Shown in pieces: positions 30,101-36,179 of a stretch of 64,000 nt of DNA (position 1 is its first letter; each line of letters begins with the position of its first letter). A model generated the notes under the pieces. That model was not told the DNA's origin, searched no databases, and saw nothing but the letters and a program-made list of their open reading frames with translations. Origin of the DNA: Roseimarinus sediminis (lineage in GTDB: Bacteria; Bacteroidota; Bacteroidia; Bacteroidales; Prolixibacteraceae); the NCBI RefSeq assembly GCF_050433125.1, contig NZ_JBNPXV010000004.1:248001-312000 (forward strand). Reading direction: 5' to 3'. Position numbers and translations under genes: made by a program.

Positions 30101-30356
30101 CGTCTTCTCCCTCATAGGCTGCGATGCTTACTCCACTAATATCCAAATCAGCAAGCAAAAGCATCTCATCGCGCATGCATTTAAAGTCGCGGGCATCGAT
30201 GGTGCCGCTTAAGGTAAGATCGGTAACGGTGTTTTTTTCGTCTGAAGTGAGCAGGGTCGTAAGTTCACCTGCGTTGAGTGTTAGATTTTTTACCAGCTGG
30301 GCTTGTGCAAACAACACAAAGCCAAGCAGACCGAGTAGAAGTATAATTTTTTTCAT
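21159..30356 (-). CDS. Giant secreted multidomain protein with BspA LRR, BACON, LTD, LamG, PKD, propeller and T9SS domains (3065 aa)
   Basis: Order of modules, with approximate residues: signal peptide 1-20; BspA-type leucine-rich repeats 60-330 (INTIGHQAFNYCNNLEAINL); BACON-like 340-428; lamin-tail-like 430-640 and again 977-1250; several unassigned beta-sandwich stretches; LamG/concanavalin-like 1810-2000 (SYTFEDG); PKD 2040-2110 (WAWDFGDGGSSTEQHPSHIY); CARDB-like 2112-2220; two-component-type beta-propeller 2235-2530 (GNIWLAG, GRLWFGA, GNVWFGG, GYLWVGT); GNGTDHMN module 2537-2660; two GWNIIS modules 2670-2850; a second GNGTDHMN module 2857-2965; T9SS type A sorting domain 2972-3065. No enzyme active site was recognised. 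It is a probable surface adhesin or scaffold (inference). Its leader carries the conserved small ORF at 30477-30611. Confidence 0.88.
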   Translation of the reverse strand: MKKIILLLGLLGFVLFAQAQLVKNLTLNAGELTTLLTSDEKNTVTDLTLSGTIDARDFKCMRDEMLLLADLDISGVSIAAYEGEDGTAGPLYGNFYYPANEVPFIAFFEKSTLKNVVLSETINTIGHQAFNYCNNLEAINLPQSLQSIGHHAFAYCSSLLSVNIHDGLELIETGAFSRTNCSFQVAVNNNYFASQDGILFNKELTVLIKFPGNISGSYVIPESVSTLEADAFAGCSQITSLTLPSNLNTIAQGAISSCAGLSDIEIPSSVKSIGNQAFYYCQNLININVIGGIPVDLSNSSGVFDGINLSVCNLNVPFGTKAAYQAANQWQDFDNIVEATSGFYVETKQFEVNHLQNSVFVYIDANVAWTASCPDSWVTFYPVSPSGDGTSEISIDANTDENERTAQIEIAADGYPSQYINVTQQGKVLQLIISEARYDAADQAYIELTNMDNLAIDLSSIEVGNITPWTDPYNAAEDHKMRLPAVVLQPGESYLIASVYDYVEENYQRDPNNYINYRRKTKEEFWTLADLKIHFPESANNDPTDEITPNHNVFDSWDGRSCLYLRHHINDTLSKVIDQVGGVFDGPEGRNNAIPYDVAGYTDATKWTTLVRKYSVKTGNLDFANGRGSTPENSEWIVLPHLFTNFEPERALFWTAGNHGNYELNEQSISSSVLQIDWNTNTITAPWGIRNNDDFARAIDKAPGIAWHYQLSDSDLDKAFASARTGDRFTLYACGNERQSRSFDIVVAPPVASDNIVLPKFRSNKNGSFPTSINSGLGEVFEVTRHETGMDSITLGSIGIPFATRVDTLFKYLEKPANAGWEMVWKNGTPRSDLMDGDLLRVTAENGALKDYYIKVNSYQANDNAELASISWPDIPQGLYNQNGWDKDVIPGFVNTKFSYLLTVPSEVNVVPALVAKTSNVNASLVINRAKNLHGTEADRTTTFTVTAENGTDTRVYKVIFVKEKAPEDLQPNTSEPFFSQIVCREDWANSFIEIYNPGNQPLDLSRYMVVRTVFADPFNAVLESALPSTFDYRYKRYVPGYIWTENQEEWDTNPGILYPDQLVNPLVQPGDVFVLAKCNQNMANGQPHPRYNEVDVNFLAGHTPWGYNMPDNQYVAYGWTNETYYLYKILNDSVLNGTKALINPADIALIDVFGRANGENWGMIDGQSTDQNSGFKRLAEIQNGNTIPGASFGTGAPGTSEWKYTNSSYWQNEGYSWPLNNVMNSDGIGYHDMDASTIYRSTVSSYTYIVSEGYSMNESIRIVKTGTTVNAFLDQIIKHDPTQQLSVLSAADESLLSGESLLQNNDALLVVSANGKNTTKYFIEVDDTGLSTNSILTSTMYNIVFGDTSVHITGFDYETTIRNVLNNVNVPAGATLTVLNGNNEPVPLQIRNDNETTTDLKVNHDIYFEVVAEDRINTIVYQLLPQSNEDVFVTSAIYGVDQSGALIKFIEKGVAVEAFLNNLLPSQGAAMQVIDKDGYPRSLGVLATDDRLLVTAADGVTTKIYRLYFVGDDVPALVPGGFDEYSVGDYLAVVDDAWTTWNGIHGGSYDGLITSDQAYSQPNSVKVEGTTGLLFPMGNRTSGRYELAFKVYIPEGNTGYFHVEHDDAPGGELGLECFFNVNDAYILIDGQQHPFSYFHNVWFDVRLEFDIDNDHATLYINDNVIRWWQWSKLVDGNAGMNQLGCLNMYANTANGVPLLFFDNLTFKTLNSIPCQGVGLVGLFNGWGASADVPLTATGSNPYELSVSYQFNENTEVKFRSNNDWSVNWGGHQFPEGFSFQDGPNIQVPAGTYLIQFNAYTGYYRFSAKDPLVLQHSYTFEDGTAADVVGGAHGTVAGGTIDNGIYSANNQGSDYIELPAADIAINTYDAITFEAYVETGEMRNDGYTMLAYFGDTLNQMAYNGIFQSIARGDDNGRTAISCLNDNEPWASESGVFGPELESAALHHVVTTIEVTGIKFYIDGQMHGEAQLSADNSIPNLSNNHAWLCKGGYANDPTWLGKIHEYNIYSGVMLQGEVSQKAQNFLSSNLFASFESSVRETTPGTSINFTDQSAGNPTAWAWDFGDGGSSTEQHPSHIYQSEGVYTVTLTVNNGTVSHTTVKEQLIKVNSPTSIELLSISSPVRMPNATHHCASNYEYPIEIRLVNKGQTTVSDLVVVYLIDDVEMGRETITTSINVGDTLTHQFSGNVNFYTNNYHRRYKIECRVEITDIDEDDNGKLMYFNVFGDYQDAENWTTYNSCDGMISDISFALAEDKNGNIWSTCFYGASRYNGTSWEKLTTNEGLNENYSWAILNDSQGNIWLAGAEVNTITMFDGSNFTYYPQPHVFEECIHEDAQGRLWFGAYQAQGIAMFNGSTWTYFLSTEVDFGTNIQSIGSDINGNIFVSCYDSETGTPFVKMYNGTSWSDFVIPGNGYIISEIFLDTSGKTWFTATNGTFYSYDGSNWQQFAPEDVGVNMYCNDISEDPWGNVWFGGNHDVVSFNGSDFEHHFVPADGLAAATSHEVYAVYADSKGYLWVGTYAGGISVLNLNALQTTQQHFHTVWEGNGTDHMNFNVVTAKIDGIDLVAGDEIGLFDGDLCVGAGVLTSTASSSNIFSMVASADDGSGNGYTAGNDIVYKLYKRSNAKEYTTVSVNYRTDMPGWVTDGKYEINGTAVIEIEASSNITQNIPLNSGWNIISSMVNPEQADIKVLLQTLIDQGKLRKVMDETGNSLEDLGSFLGGWKNNIGDLLQTEGYKVNVTENCAISLEGAPVSIPLSIPLNAGWNIISFPASGNQDGKAVVQALIDAGKLKKAMNETGLSIEDLGSFLGGWKNNIGDFVPGKGYKINVSTACELVLNNDLSKSSVVVPELLASDYFKPVYIGNGTDHMNINLVHLAESGIMEGDEIGIFDGPLCVGSAKIGAAQIKEDYISIPASMNDGLAQKPNGYSQGNSIHLSIFRKGKEAEISFDLLKGTSLFAKGESMIASVDLSNIYNALNTDDHSISVSCYPNPFDQHVSILLRTKENEYIKVEVLDMIGRKRNELFSGKVSGLHTIEWNGTDENGSRLQDGTYFIRVNEKVIKVISMNR

Positions 30357-30476
30357 CTGTTTTAGTTGTTACGTTAGTTATATAGTAAAAGGAATAAGAT
30401 AGTATGCTGATGTATTTAAACATCAGCTAAATATGACCTGGTGTAGTGCAGTTAAATTGCTTAAAACTGCATGAAA

Positions 30477-30611
30477 TTATCTCTTGTTTTTATACATACA
30501 GGGTGGACCACAATAGCCTAAACAGACATGGAAGTAGAACATTAAAAATGGGGCAGGAGCTATTAAACACAAAGGTTTATCCTGCTTTCCTGTAAAAAGG
30601 ATAGCTTTCAT
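30477..30611 (-). CDS. Conserved small cysteine-containing peptide, copy A (44 aa)
   Basis: The ATG at 30611 opens a 44-codon ORF with the pieces MKAILFTGKQDKP, APFLMFYFHVC and GYCGPPCMYK. It aligns without gaps over 41 codons to the ORF at 42153-42308: 25 residues are identical, including Cys15, Cys30 and Cys34, and two of the Cys codons differ only synonymously. Other parts of the two leaders contain indels. This supports selection on a peptide. The product has a hydrophobic core ending in CGPP. No family was recognised. The stop is 120 nt before the start of the 3065-residue gene, and a TAATTTTG -7 box lies 33 nt upstream. It could be a leader peptide or a small membrane or metal-binding protein. 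Confidence 0.5.
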   Translation of the reverse strand: MKAILFTGKQDKPLCLIAPAPFLMFYFHVCLGYCGPPCMYKNKR

Positions 30612-30643
30612 TTTGTCGTTTATTGGGTGTTATTTGCATGCTG

Positions 30644-30651
30644 CAAAATTA
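30644..30651 (-). promoter_or_regulatory. Candidate -7 box in leader copy A
   Basis: TAATTTTG on the minus strand fits TAnnTTTG exactly and is followed by CAGC, 33 nt ahead of the small ORF. Copy B has one base less here (TAATTTG), so the promoter may have decayed there or lie elsewhere. Confidence 0.4.
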
Positions 30652-30763
30652 TTTTACGTATCGCAATGTTAATGACGGCTTGATTGCTTACCACCTGCAT
30701 TCCGTTCATTATTGTAAAACAAGTTATGAAAGCTATTGCAGAATAGTAATGGTTTTAAGCAGA

Positions 30764-30794
30764 TTATACCCACTTGTGGGCATCTTTATACCCA
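30764..30794. promoter_or_regulatory. Paired direct repeats of LytTR-operator geometry, copy A
   Basis: TTATACCCA occurs at 30764-30772 and 30786-30794, a 22-bp period with a 13-bp spacer. The first copy extends into the palindrome CCCACTTGTGGG. Copy B has the same repeats, and its palindrome is CCCATTTATGGG, a compensated C-G to T-A change. LytTR proteins bind 9-bp direct repeats with this spacing (family knowledge). Assignment to the regulators at 13.1-14.3 kb is inference. Confidence 0.4.
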
Positions 30795-30943
30795 CCGGCC
30801 TCGCAGATTTCATAAAATTTTAAACATTTTAACTTCGTATACCTTGCGGACAACCCTGTTTCTGGTGCAATGCCACGTTCAATGTGCTAAATAGAACCCG
30901 GCTTGTTGTAAAACACGACGTTTACTATAAAACCTTAAGGAGT

Positions 30944-31036
30944 ATTCTCATCTTACCCGAGTGAGTAATACTATCTTACCCGAGTGAGTAATTCTTTCTT
31001 ACTCGAGTGAGTAATTCTTTCTTACGCGTTGGGGTA
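30944..31036. repeat. Array of four 23-24 bp tandem repeats with an inner palindrome
   Basis: Units start at 30944, 30968, 30991 and 31014. The core is CTTACCCGAGTGAGTAAT or CTTACTCGAGTGAGTAAT, with TTACTC/GAGTAA as dyad; the last unit is degenerate (TTACGCGTTGGGGTAA). The array lies between leader copy A and the GxxExxY gene. An iteron- or operator-like binding array is possible. It encodes no ORF of note. Confidence 0.7.
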
Positions 31037-31107
31037 ATTTCATTGTAACCTGCCTGCAAACCGCTCTCAGCCAATTCAACAAGGCAGCTATTCATGTCGT
31101 AAGATTG

Positions 31108-31479
31108 TTATTTTATGTATCTCTTTAATCCGTCTTTTAGTCGGGTGACATAAAAATTAATCAGTAAGCCAATTTTTTTATTGGCAAACTTCATATAGGT
31201 CAGTATTTGTGCTTCGTGAACCGGGCTGAAAGCTTCGACTGTTTTAAGTTCAATCACAACTGTATCTTCAACTAAAATATCAATCCGGTATCCGCAATCC
31301 AGTTTTATCTCTTTGTAAACGACTGGAACGGGCTTTTGACGCTCGAAACGTAGCCCGGCAATTTTCAGCTCGTAACACAAACATTCTTCGTAAGCAGATT
31401 CAAGCAAGCCCGGGCCAAGTTGCTTATGCACCTCGATGGCACAGCCTATTATTATCTCGCTTATCTTATTTATTTCCAT
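31108..31479 (-). CDS. GxxExxY protein (PD-(D/E)XK nuclease-like fold)
   Basis: This 123-residue protein has the defining GLLESAY motif (residues about 25-31) after IIGCAIEVHKQLGPG. A nuclease-like core follows: GYRIDILVEDTVVIELKTVE with D, E and K in PD-(D/E)XK order, then HEAQILTYMKFANKKIGLLINF. The family is widespread in Bacteroidota and environmental genomes; its function is not established. The gene stands alone between two giant-gene units and is preceded by a palindromic CTCTGTG-rich repeat, so it may be a mobile insertion. Confidence 0.88.
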   Translation of the reverse strand: MEINKISEIIIGCAIEVHKQLGPGLLESAYEECLCYELKIAGLRFERQKPVPVVYKEIKLDCGYRIDILVEDTVVIELKTVEAFSPVHEAQILTYMKFANKKIGLLINFYVTRLKDGLKRYIK

Positions 31480-31492
31480 GACTGTATTTTTT

Positions 31493-31577
31493 CCTCTGTG
31501 GCCCTCTGTGTTCTTCTCTGTGGTTCTCTGTGAAATAAAAAAAAGCTACACAGAGGGCCACAGAGAACCACGGAGGG
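31493..31577. repeat. CTCTGTG-rich palindromic repeat upstream of the GxxExxY gene
   Basis: CCTCTGTGGCCCTCTGTG, then TTCTCTGTGGTTCTCTGTG, is followed after an A-rich loop by the inverted ACACAGAGGGCCACAGAGAA and CCACGGAGG. The arms are themselves built of CTCTGTG units. The rest of 31480-31647 shows nothing else. Confidence 0.75.
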
Positions 31578-31647
31578 TATTTCTCTTGCTGATCCTTTCC
31601 TGTTAAATCCTTATTAAACAGGATACGTGTTATTCCTTTTCTTCTGC

Positions 31648-34600
31648 CTATTTCAGTATAATTTTTACAGTCTTTTCATTGATCTGGCAAAAATAGAAAC
31701 CTTGTTTCACACTGTTCCCTTCCATATTGTCGCCCGTCCATTGCAGCTGAAGCTCACCTGCCGCCATGCCATCGTAGAGCGTATTAACCAACCTCCCCAG
31801 TGCATCATATACCGCCACTCTTACTTGCATTCGTTTAGTTGTTTTTAAATCGATATTAACAATCTGGGATGAAGGAACAGGATAACACTTGATGGTAAGC
31901 ACGTTTTCATCCATTCGGAGAATGCCAGATTTGTTTTTTGCACTGGCTATAAGGGTTTCACCGTGTTCAAAGCAGGTCGTGGTATTGTTGAGCGCTGCAA
32001 AGTCAAGGACTGATTCCAGGTCGTTGCGATACAGCCTGATTGCTATCGGATTGCCATCACAATATCCATTTGGCAGTGAACTTAATCCATCGTTCCTCGA
32101 TACCGGAATACTGAGGTAGTTTCTTGTCATTTGCCCATTGCCAATAGTTGCAGATCCTACGCATGTTTCGCCATCGAAAACCCCGATCTGGTCGCCCGCA
32201 TTAAAGCCATTTTCTGCTAATTCAACCAGGTAAATATTCATGTGATCGGTACCGTTGCCCTCAAAAGCCGGCCTGAAATAAGCCGATGCCAACCTTTCGG
32301 GCACCACAAGGGCCGATTTCGACAGGTCGTTGCTAATGGTGAGTTCACAAGCGGCGCTTACATTCACCTTGTAGCCTTTGCCGGGTTCAAGGTCGCCGAT
32401 GCTGTTGTTCCAACCTCCGAGAAAGCTGCCAAGGTCTTCGATTGATTGTCCGGTTTCGTCCATCACTTTCCTGAGCTTTCCCTGATCAATAAGCGACTGA
32501 ACCACTGCCTTGCCATCCTGATTACCCGAAGTGGGGAAGGAGATAATGTTCCAGCCTGCATTCAGCAGAATCACAAAAGGCATTTCAAGCGGTGCACCTT
32601 CCATTTGCAATTCACAATTGGCAGTCACATTCACTTTATAACCATCGGTGTTCAGCAGGTCACCAATGTTGTTGTTCCATCCTCCCAGGAAACTGCCCAG
32701 ATCTTCGATCGATTTACCGCTTTCGTTCATCACCTTGCGCAGCTTGCCGCTATCGATCAAAGGTTGGAAAATGTTCTTCAGGTTCAGGTCGGATGGGATC
32801 ACCGTTGACGAGATAATGTTCCAACCGGTATTAAGTGCAATGTGATGGGTAATGGAAGCAAAGCTGGCTTGTATGCTATGGTTTTGTGTTACATTCTCGA
32901 AAAGGTATTCATCAACAGCACCTATACTTTGGCCATTAACAAGTACATCGGTAATATAATAGCCATCGTTTGGGGTAATTACAAAACCTTGTTCGGAACC
33001 AGATGTTACTTCCACTTCTCCAGAAGGTTCAATCATACCATTATTGCCAGCTGTAGCAGTGATGATGAAAAAACCAGCATCACTACCTTGTGTAGTTACC
33101 GTAATCGGGCCAGCCCAGTCACTTAAAATATCCTGACTACAGCGGGCACGAACATAAAAATCGTAGCTTGTATTTGCTGATAGTCCCTCAACCTGGTGGG
33201 TTCTTTGGCTTAGCTGCCCTATTAATGTACCACCACTCTCAGGATTAAAATTCTGAGCACCATAGAGTAAATCCCAACTATTCTCGGCACCCTGAGATAT
33301 CCACTGTAGATCAATTGTAGAAGATGTTACCTTGAAGGCTGACAAATTTGAAGGTGTTGAGCAGCTCCCCAACACAACAACATCTACTTGATCGTAAGCA
33401 CTACAATTGTTTCCTGCAGTTACGGTTAAGGTATAGGTAGTGTTGACTTCGGGCGATGCTATTGGACCGGAAATACCCGGATTGTCAAGGCTCGTTTCGG
33501 GTGTCCAGTTGTAAACGAATGGTTCCACGCCACCTTCTGCCAGGCCTTCCAACTGTACCGATTCGTCTTTGTTAATAGTAACATCTGTTCCTGCATTCAC
33601 CCGAAGAGGATTCGCAACAACAGATATATTGCCATTGTTAAAAAAAGCAGTAATGAGATTGCCTTGTATATCACTGTATTCACAGCTTTCCTGACTCTGG
33701 GTATCCCAGGTAAGGCTTGTGCTGACACCCGGTTGTGCTTTAAACCTGTAGGTAAGCAATTGACCGGAACCAATATTTGCAGCCTGTAGTGACGCCCAGC
33801 TCATAATTACCTTGTTTTCAGATTGGTTCACAACAAGATAGCCGGAATTAAGCTCACTGTGCTGAGAATGATATCCATCGAAGGAAAGCTTGCTTTGGTC
33901 AAAGCTCAAGGTCAGTGATATACCCCCCACATTGTTACAATTGGTAACCATTATGGGTACATCGATGTTTGTTGTGCAGGAGTTTACAATCGGGCTTAAT
34001 GCTGTGTTTATGGCCGCAGCAGTTACCGTAAGTGTAGCTGCCGTAGAATAGGTAACTGGTTCGCAGGCACCAGTAACGCGACAACGGTATTGAAAAGCAT
34101 TCAGGTTGGTGTTTGCCGGGTTGATGGTCATCGTTTTAGTAGTCACACCACTATAAGGGTAAGTGGTTGACAAATCTGTCCAGTTTTGCCCACCATCGCT
34201 GCTCACTTGCCAAAGATAAGTGAGTGATGTGCCGCTGGCACCTACAGCAAAGCTTACGCTGCCTCCATCGTGTATTGATTTGTTCTGCGGGTCAGCCGTG
34301 ATCGCCGTTGTGAGGTTTACCGTGACACTGCCATTGATGAAATCGGTAAAAATAACTGTTCCTTCTGCATTGGTATATTCGCATTGGCCTTGCGTTTGTG
34401 TATCCCAAACCAGATTGGATGTTCCCGATGCACCATCAAACAACAACTCTACGAGTAAATCATTTCCTATTGTTACCTCTTCGGTATTGTACCAGGTGAG
34501 ATAAACTTTCCCCCCTATAGCATTGGCCACAAAATTGTCGTTGGCCAAATTGCTGTTAAGGGATTGGTAGCCCTTGAAGGTCAGGAGCACATCGTTGTAA

Positions 34601-36168
34601 GTGAAGCTTATCGACATACTTGAAACGCCAACAAAGCGTTCTACATTCACGGGCATTACAAGGGTATTTTCCGGGCATTCAGCAATTGCTTTTAACCGCG
34701 TTGTAATTTTTGGCAAAACCGTTAAAAGCACTGCTTCCGACACCAACTCAGGATTACAAGTACCTGTGATTACGCAACGGTAATAATTCCCGCTCAATGT
34801 AAGGTTGGAATTGTTAAGCGTAAGCGTAGTTGTTGTTGCACCCGCATAGAACTCACCATTGTTAATATCTGCAAAGGTTTGACCGTTATCGGTACTTACT
34901 TGCCAGCGGTATTTTATATCGGTAGCCTGCGCCTCAACACCAAAGGTGGTATTTGTCATCTCTGCAATGGTACGGGCAGTGGGCTGTTTGCTAATTGTTG
35001 GAGGCAATAAAACATTAAATGATTTGTTTTGGAACACACTTATAATTTTTTGCCCATCCAAGAGAACATACTCGCATTGGCCGGTAATATCGGAATTCCA
35101 GTTCAGGTTAACCGTGCCTGTTGCCCTTTCAAAAAGAAGTTCCACCAATTGCTTATTTGTGCCAAAGCTCTTCGCTGTGGTCGAAGCCCAGCTCATATAG
35201 AGGGTGCCATTTTCGGCATTAAGCACAAATTCCCCTTCCTGCAATGCAGGGTTAAGCCCCCTGTAACCAGTGTAGGTAATCAAGTCAGGGTTGTAATTGA
35301 ACGACAGGGAAAAGGCTGCAACATTGTTGAACTCTTCTGTCATTACAGGAATTGGCACTTCACCCGGGCAGATGCTCGAAATGTCGAAGAAGGTGACCAA
35401 AGGCTTTACAACAGTAAGCAAAGCAGGTTCGGTTGACAGAACGGACGGGCATGTGCCGGATAATTCACAGCGGTACAAATACCCATTGTATGCTATGGGA
35501 ACATTGCTAATGATAAGTGTGTGTGTGCTTACTCCAGAGAAACCATCCCCGTTTGAAAGCATTTGCCAATTTAGCCCGTTATCGACACTCTGATACCAGC
35601 TGTAAGCCAGGTTAGTGCCGGTAGCATTTACTGTAAAACTGATATTCTGATCTTCAAGAACCAATTTATCAAGCGGTTGAATATTGATTTGTGGTGCACT
35701 CTGAATATCGGCTTGTCCATTGATAAATGTAGCCGGCATTGTAGTTCCGTTAATATGCCCATATTCGCAGTTGCCAGGAGTTTGGGTATCCCAGTTCAAT
35801 GTGCTTAAACCGGGACCAGCCAAAAACCTGAGTTGCATAAGGGTGCCTTCACCTATATTGGCACCTGATTGTTTTGTCCATACAATGATAACGGAACCAG
35901 CATTTGCATTCACAATGAGCATGCCACCCGACAATTCGGAATGGGCATTCTCATACCCTTTATAGCTGAGCAATTGATCGTTGTAGTTCAATACCAGCGA
36001 TATTGCTCCTACCTGGTTAAAATTGGTGACATCTATTGGCACCAATATTTCCGAAGGGCAGGATGTAAGCGATCGGGCTGTCGTCTCTATAGTCTGTGCA
36101 TGTAGTATTGCAGGCCATAAAAATTGCAAAACCAAGAGCAACAATAGGTATTTTAATCGTTTCTTCAT
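31648..36168 (-). CDS. Secreted cohesin-like/Ig-like protein with T9SS sorting domain (1506 aa)
   Basis: A signal peptide (1-24, ending AILHAQ) is followed by four cohesin-like domains (about 25-155, 255-390, 490-625, 720-850) with the pattern VGAISLVLNYNDQLLSYKGY and a closing LxWDTQxxGxCEYxxxxG. Ig-like domains lie between them (158-250, 395-490, 628-715; LIISNVPIAYNGYLYRCELSG). A SprB/PKD-like domain (855-935), fibronectin type III (938-1030) and a bacterial-repeat domain (1035-1110) follow. The C terminus has two GWNIIS modules (1112-1290), one GNGTDHMN module (1297-1410) and a T9SS type A sorting domain (1424-1506). It starts 11 nt after the stop of the dockerin-like 1931-residue protein, so the two are one operon. 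A scaffoldin-like role is inference. Confidence 0.88.
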   Translation of the reverse strand: MKKRLKYLLLLLVLQFLWPAILHAQTIETTARSLTSCPSEILVPIDVTNFNQVGAISLVLNYNDQLLSYKGYENAHSELSGGMLIVNANAGSVIIVWTKQSGANIGEGTLMQLRFLAGPGLSTLNWDTQTPGNCEYGHINGTTMPATFINGQADIQSAPQINIQPLDKLVLEDQNISFTVNATGTNLAYSWYQSVDNGLNWQMLSNGDGFSGVSTHTLIISNVPIAYNGYLYRCELSGTCPSVLSTEPALLTVVKPLVTFFDISSICPGEVPIPVMTEEFNNVAAFSLSFNYNPDLITYTGYRGLNPALQEGEFVLNAENGTLYMSWASTTAKSFGTNKQLVELLFERATGTVNLNWNSDITGQCEYVLLDGQKIISVFQNKSFNVLLPPTISKQPTARTIAEMTNTTFGVEAQATDIKYRWQVSTDNGQTFADINNGEFYAGATTTTLTLNNSNLTLSGNYYRCVITGTCNPELVSEAVLLTVLPKITTRLKAIAECPENTLVMPVNVERFVGVSSMSISFTYNDVLLTFKGYQSLNSNLANDNFVANAIGGKVYLTWYNTEEVTIGNDLLVELLFDGASGTSNLVWDTQTQGQCEYTNAEGTVIFTDFINGSVTVNLTTAITADPQNKSIHDGGSVSFAVGASGTSLTYLWQVSSDGGQNWTDLSTTYPYSGVTTKTMTINPANTNLNAFQYRCRVTGACEPVTYSTAATLTVTAAAINTALSPIVNSCTTNIDVPIMVTNCNNVGGISLTLSFDQSKLSFDGYHSQHSELNSGYLVVNQSENKVIMSWASLQAANIGSGQLLTYRFKAQPGVSTSLTWDTQSQESCEYSDIQGNLITAFFNNGNISVVANPLRVNAGTDVTINKDESVQLEGLAEGGVEPFVYNWTPETSLDNPGISGPIASPEVNTTYTLTVTAGNNCSAYDQVDVVVLGSCSTPSNLSAFKVTSSTIDLQWISQGAENSWDLLYGAQNFNPESGGTLIGQLSQRTHQVEGLSANTSYDFYVRARCSQDILSDWAGPITVTTQGSDAGFFIITATAGNNGMIEPSGEVEVTSGSEQGFVITPNDGYYITDVLVNGQSIGAVDEYLFENVTQNHSIQASFASITHHIALNTGWNIISSTVIPSDLNLKNIFQPLIDSGKLRKVMNESGKSIEDLGSFLGGWNNNIGDLLNTDGYKVNVTANCELQMEGAPLEMPFVILLNAGWNIISFPTSGNQDGKAVVQSLIDQGKLRKVMDETGQSIEDLGSFLGGWNNSIGDLEPGKGYKVNVSAACELTISNDLSKSALVVPERLASAYFRPAFEGNGTDHMNIYLVELAENGFNAGDQIGVFDGETCVGSATIGNGQMTRNYLSIPVSRNDGLSSLPNGYCDGNPIAIRLYRNDLESVLDFAALNNTTTCFEHGETLIASAKNKSGILRMDENVLTIKCYPVPSSQIVNIDLKTTKRMQVRVAVYDALGRLVNTLYDGMAAGELQLQWTGDNMEGNSVKQGFYFCQINEKTVKIILK

Positions 36169-36179
36169 TGGTTAAAGAC

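Larger units (their letters stand above)
30396..30799. repeat. Duplicated leader region, copy A (about 404 bp)
   Basis: This region aligns end to end with 42093-42496, at roughly 80 percent identity by eye. The most conserved block is around 30650-30720 (TTTTACGTATCGCAATGTTA, then CCACCTGCATTCCGTTCAT). Each copy lies directly upstream of a giant secreted-protein gene in the same orientation, and each contains a small ORF and paired 9-bp repeats. The remaining bases of 30357-31107 hold a palindrome GCTGATGT/ACATCAGC at 30406-30427 near the probable start region, and a 23-bp tandem array. Confidence 0.85.

Noticed and set aside
30944..31036. CRISPR array
   Set aside because: Units are contiguous 23-bp tandem repeats without spacers, and no cas gene is nearby.
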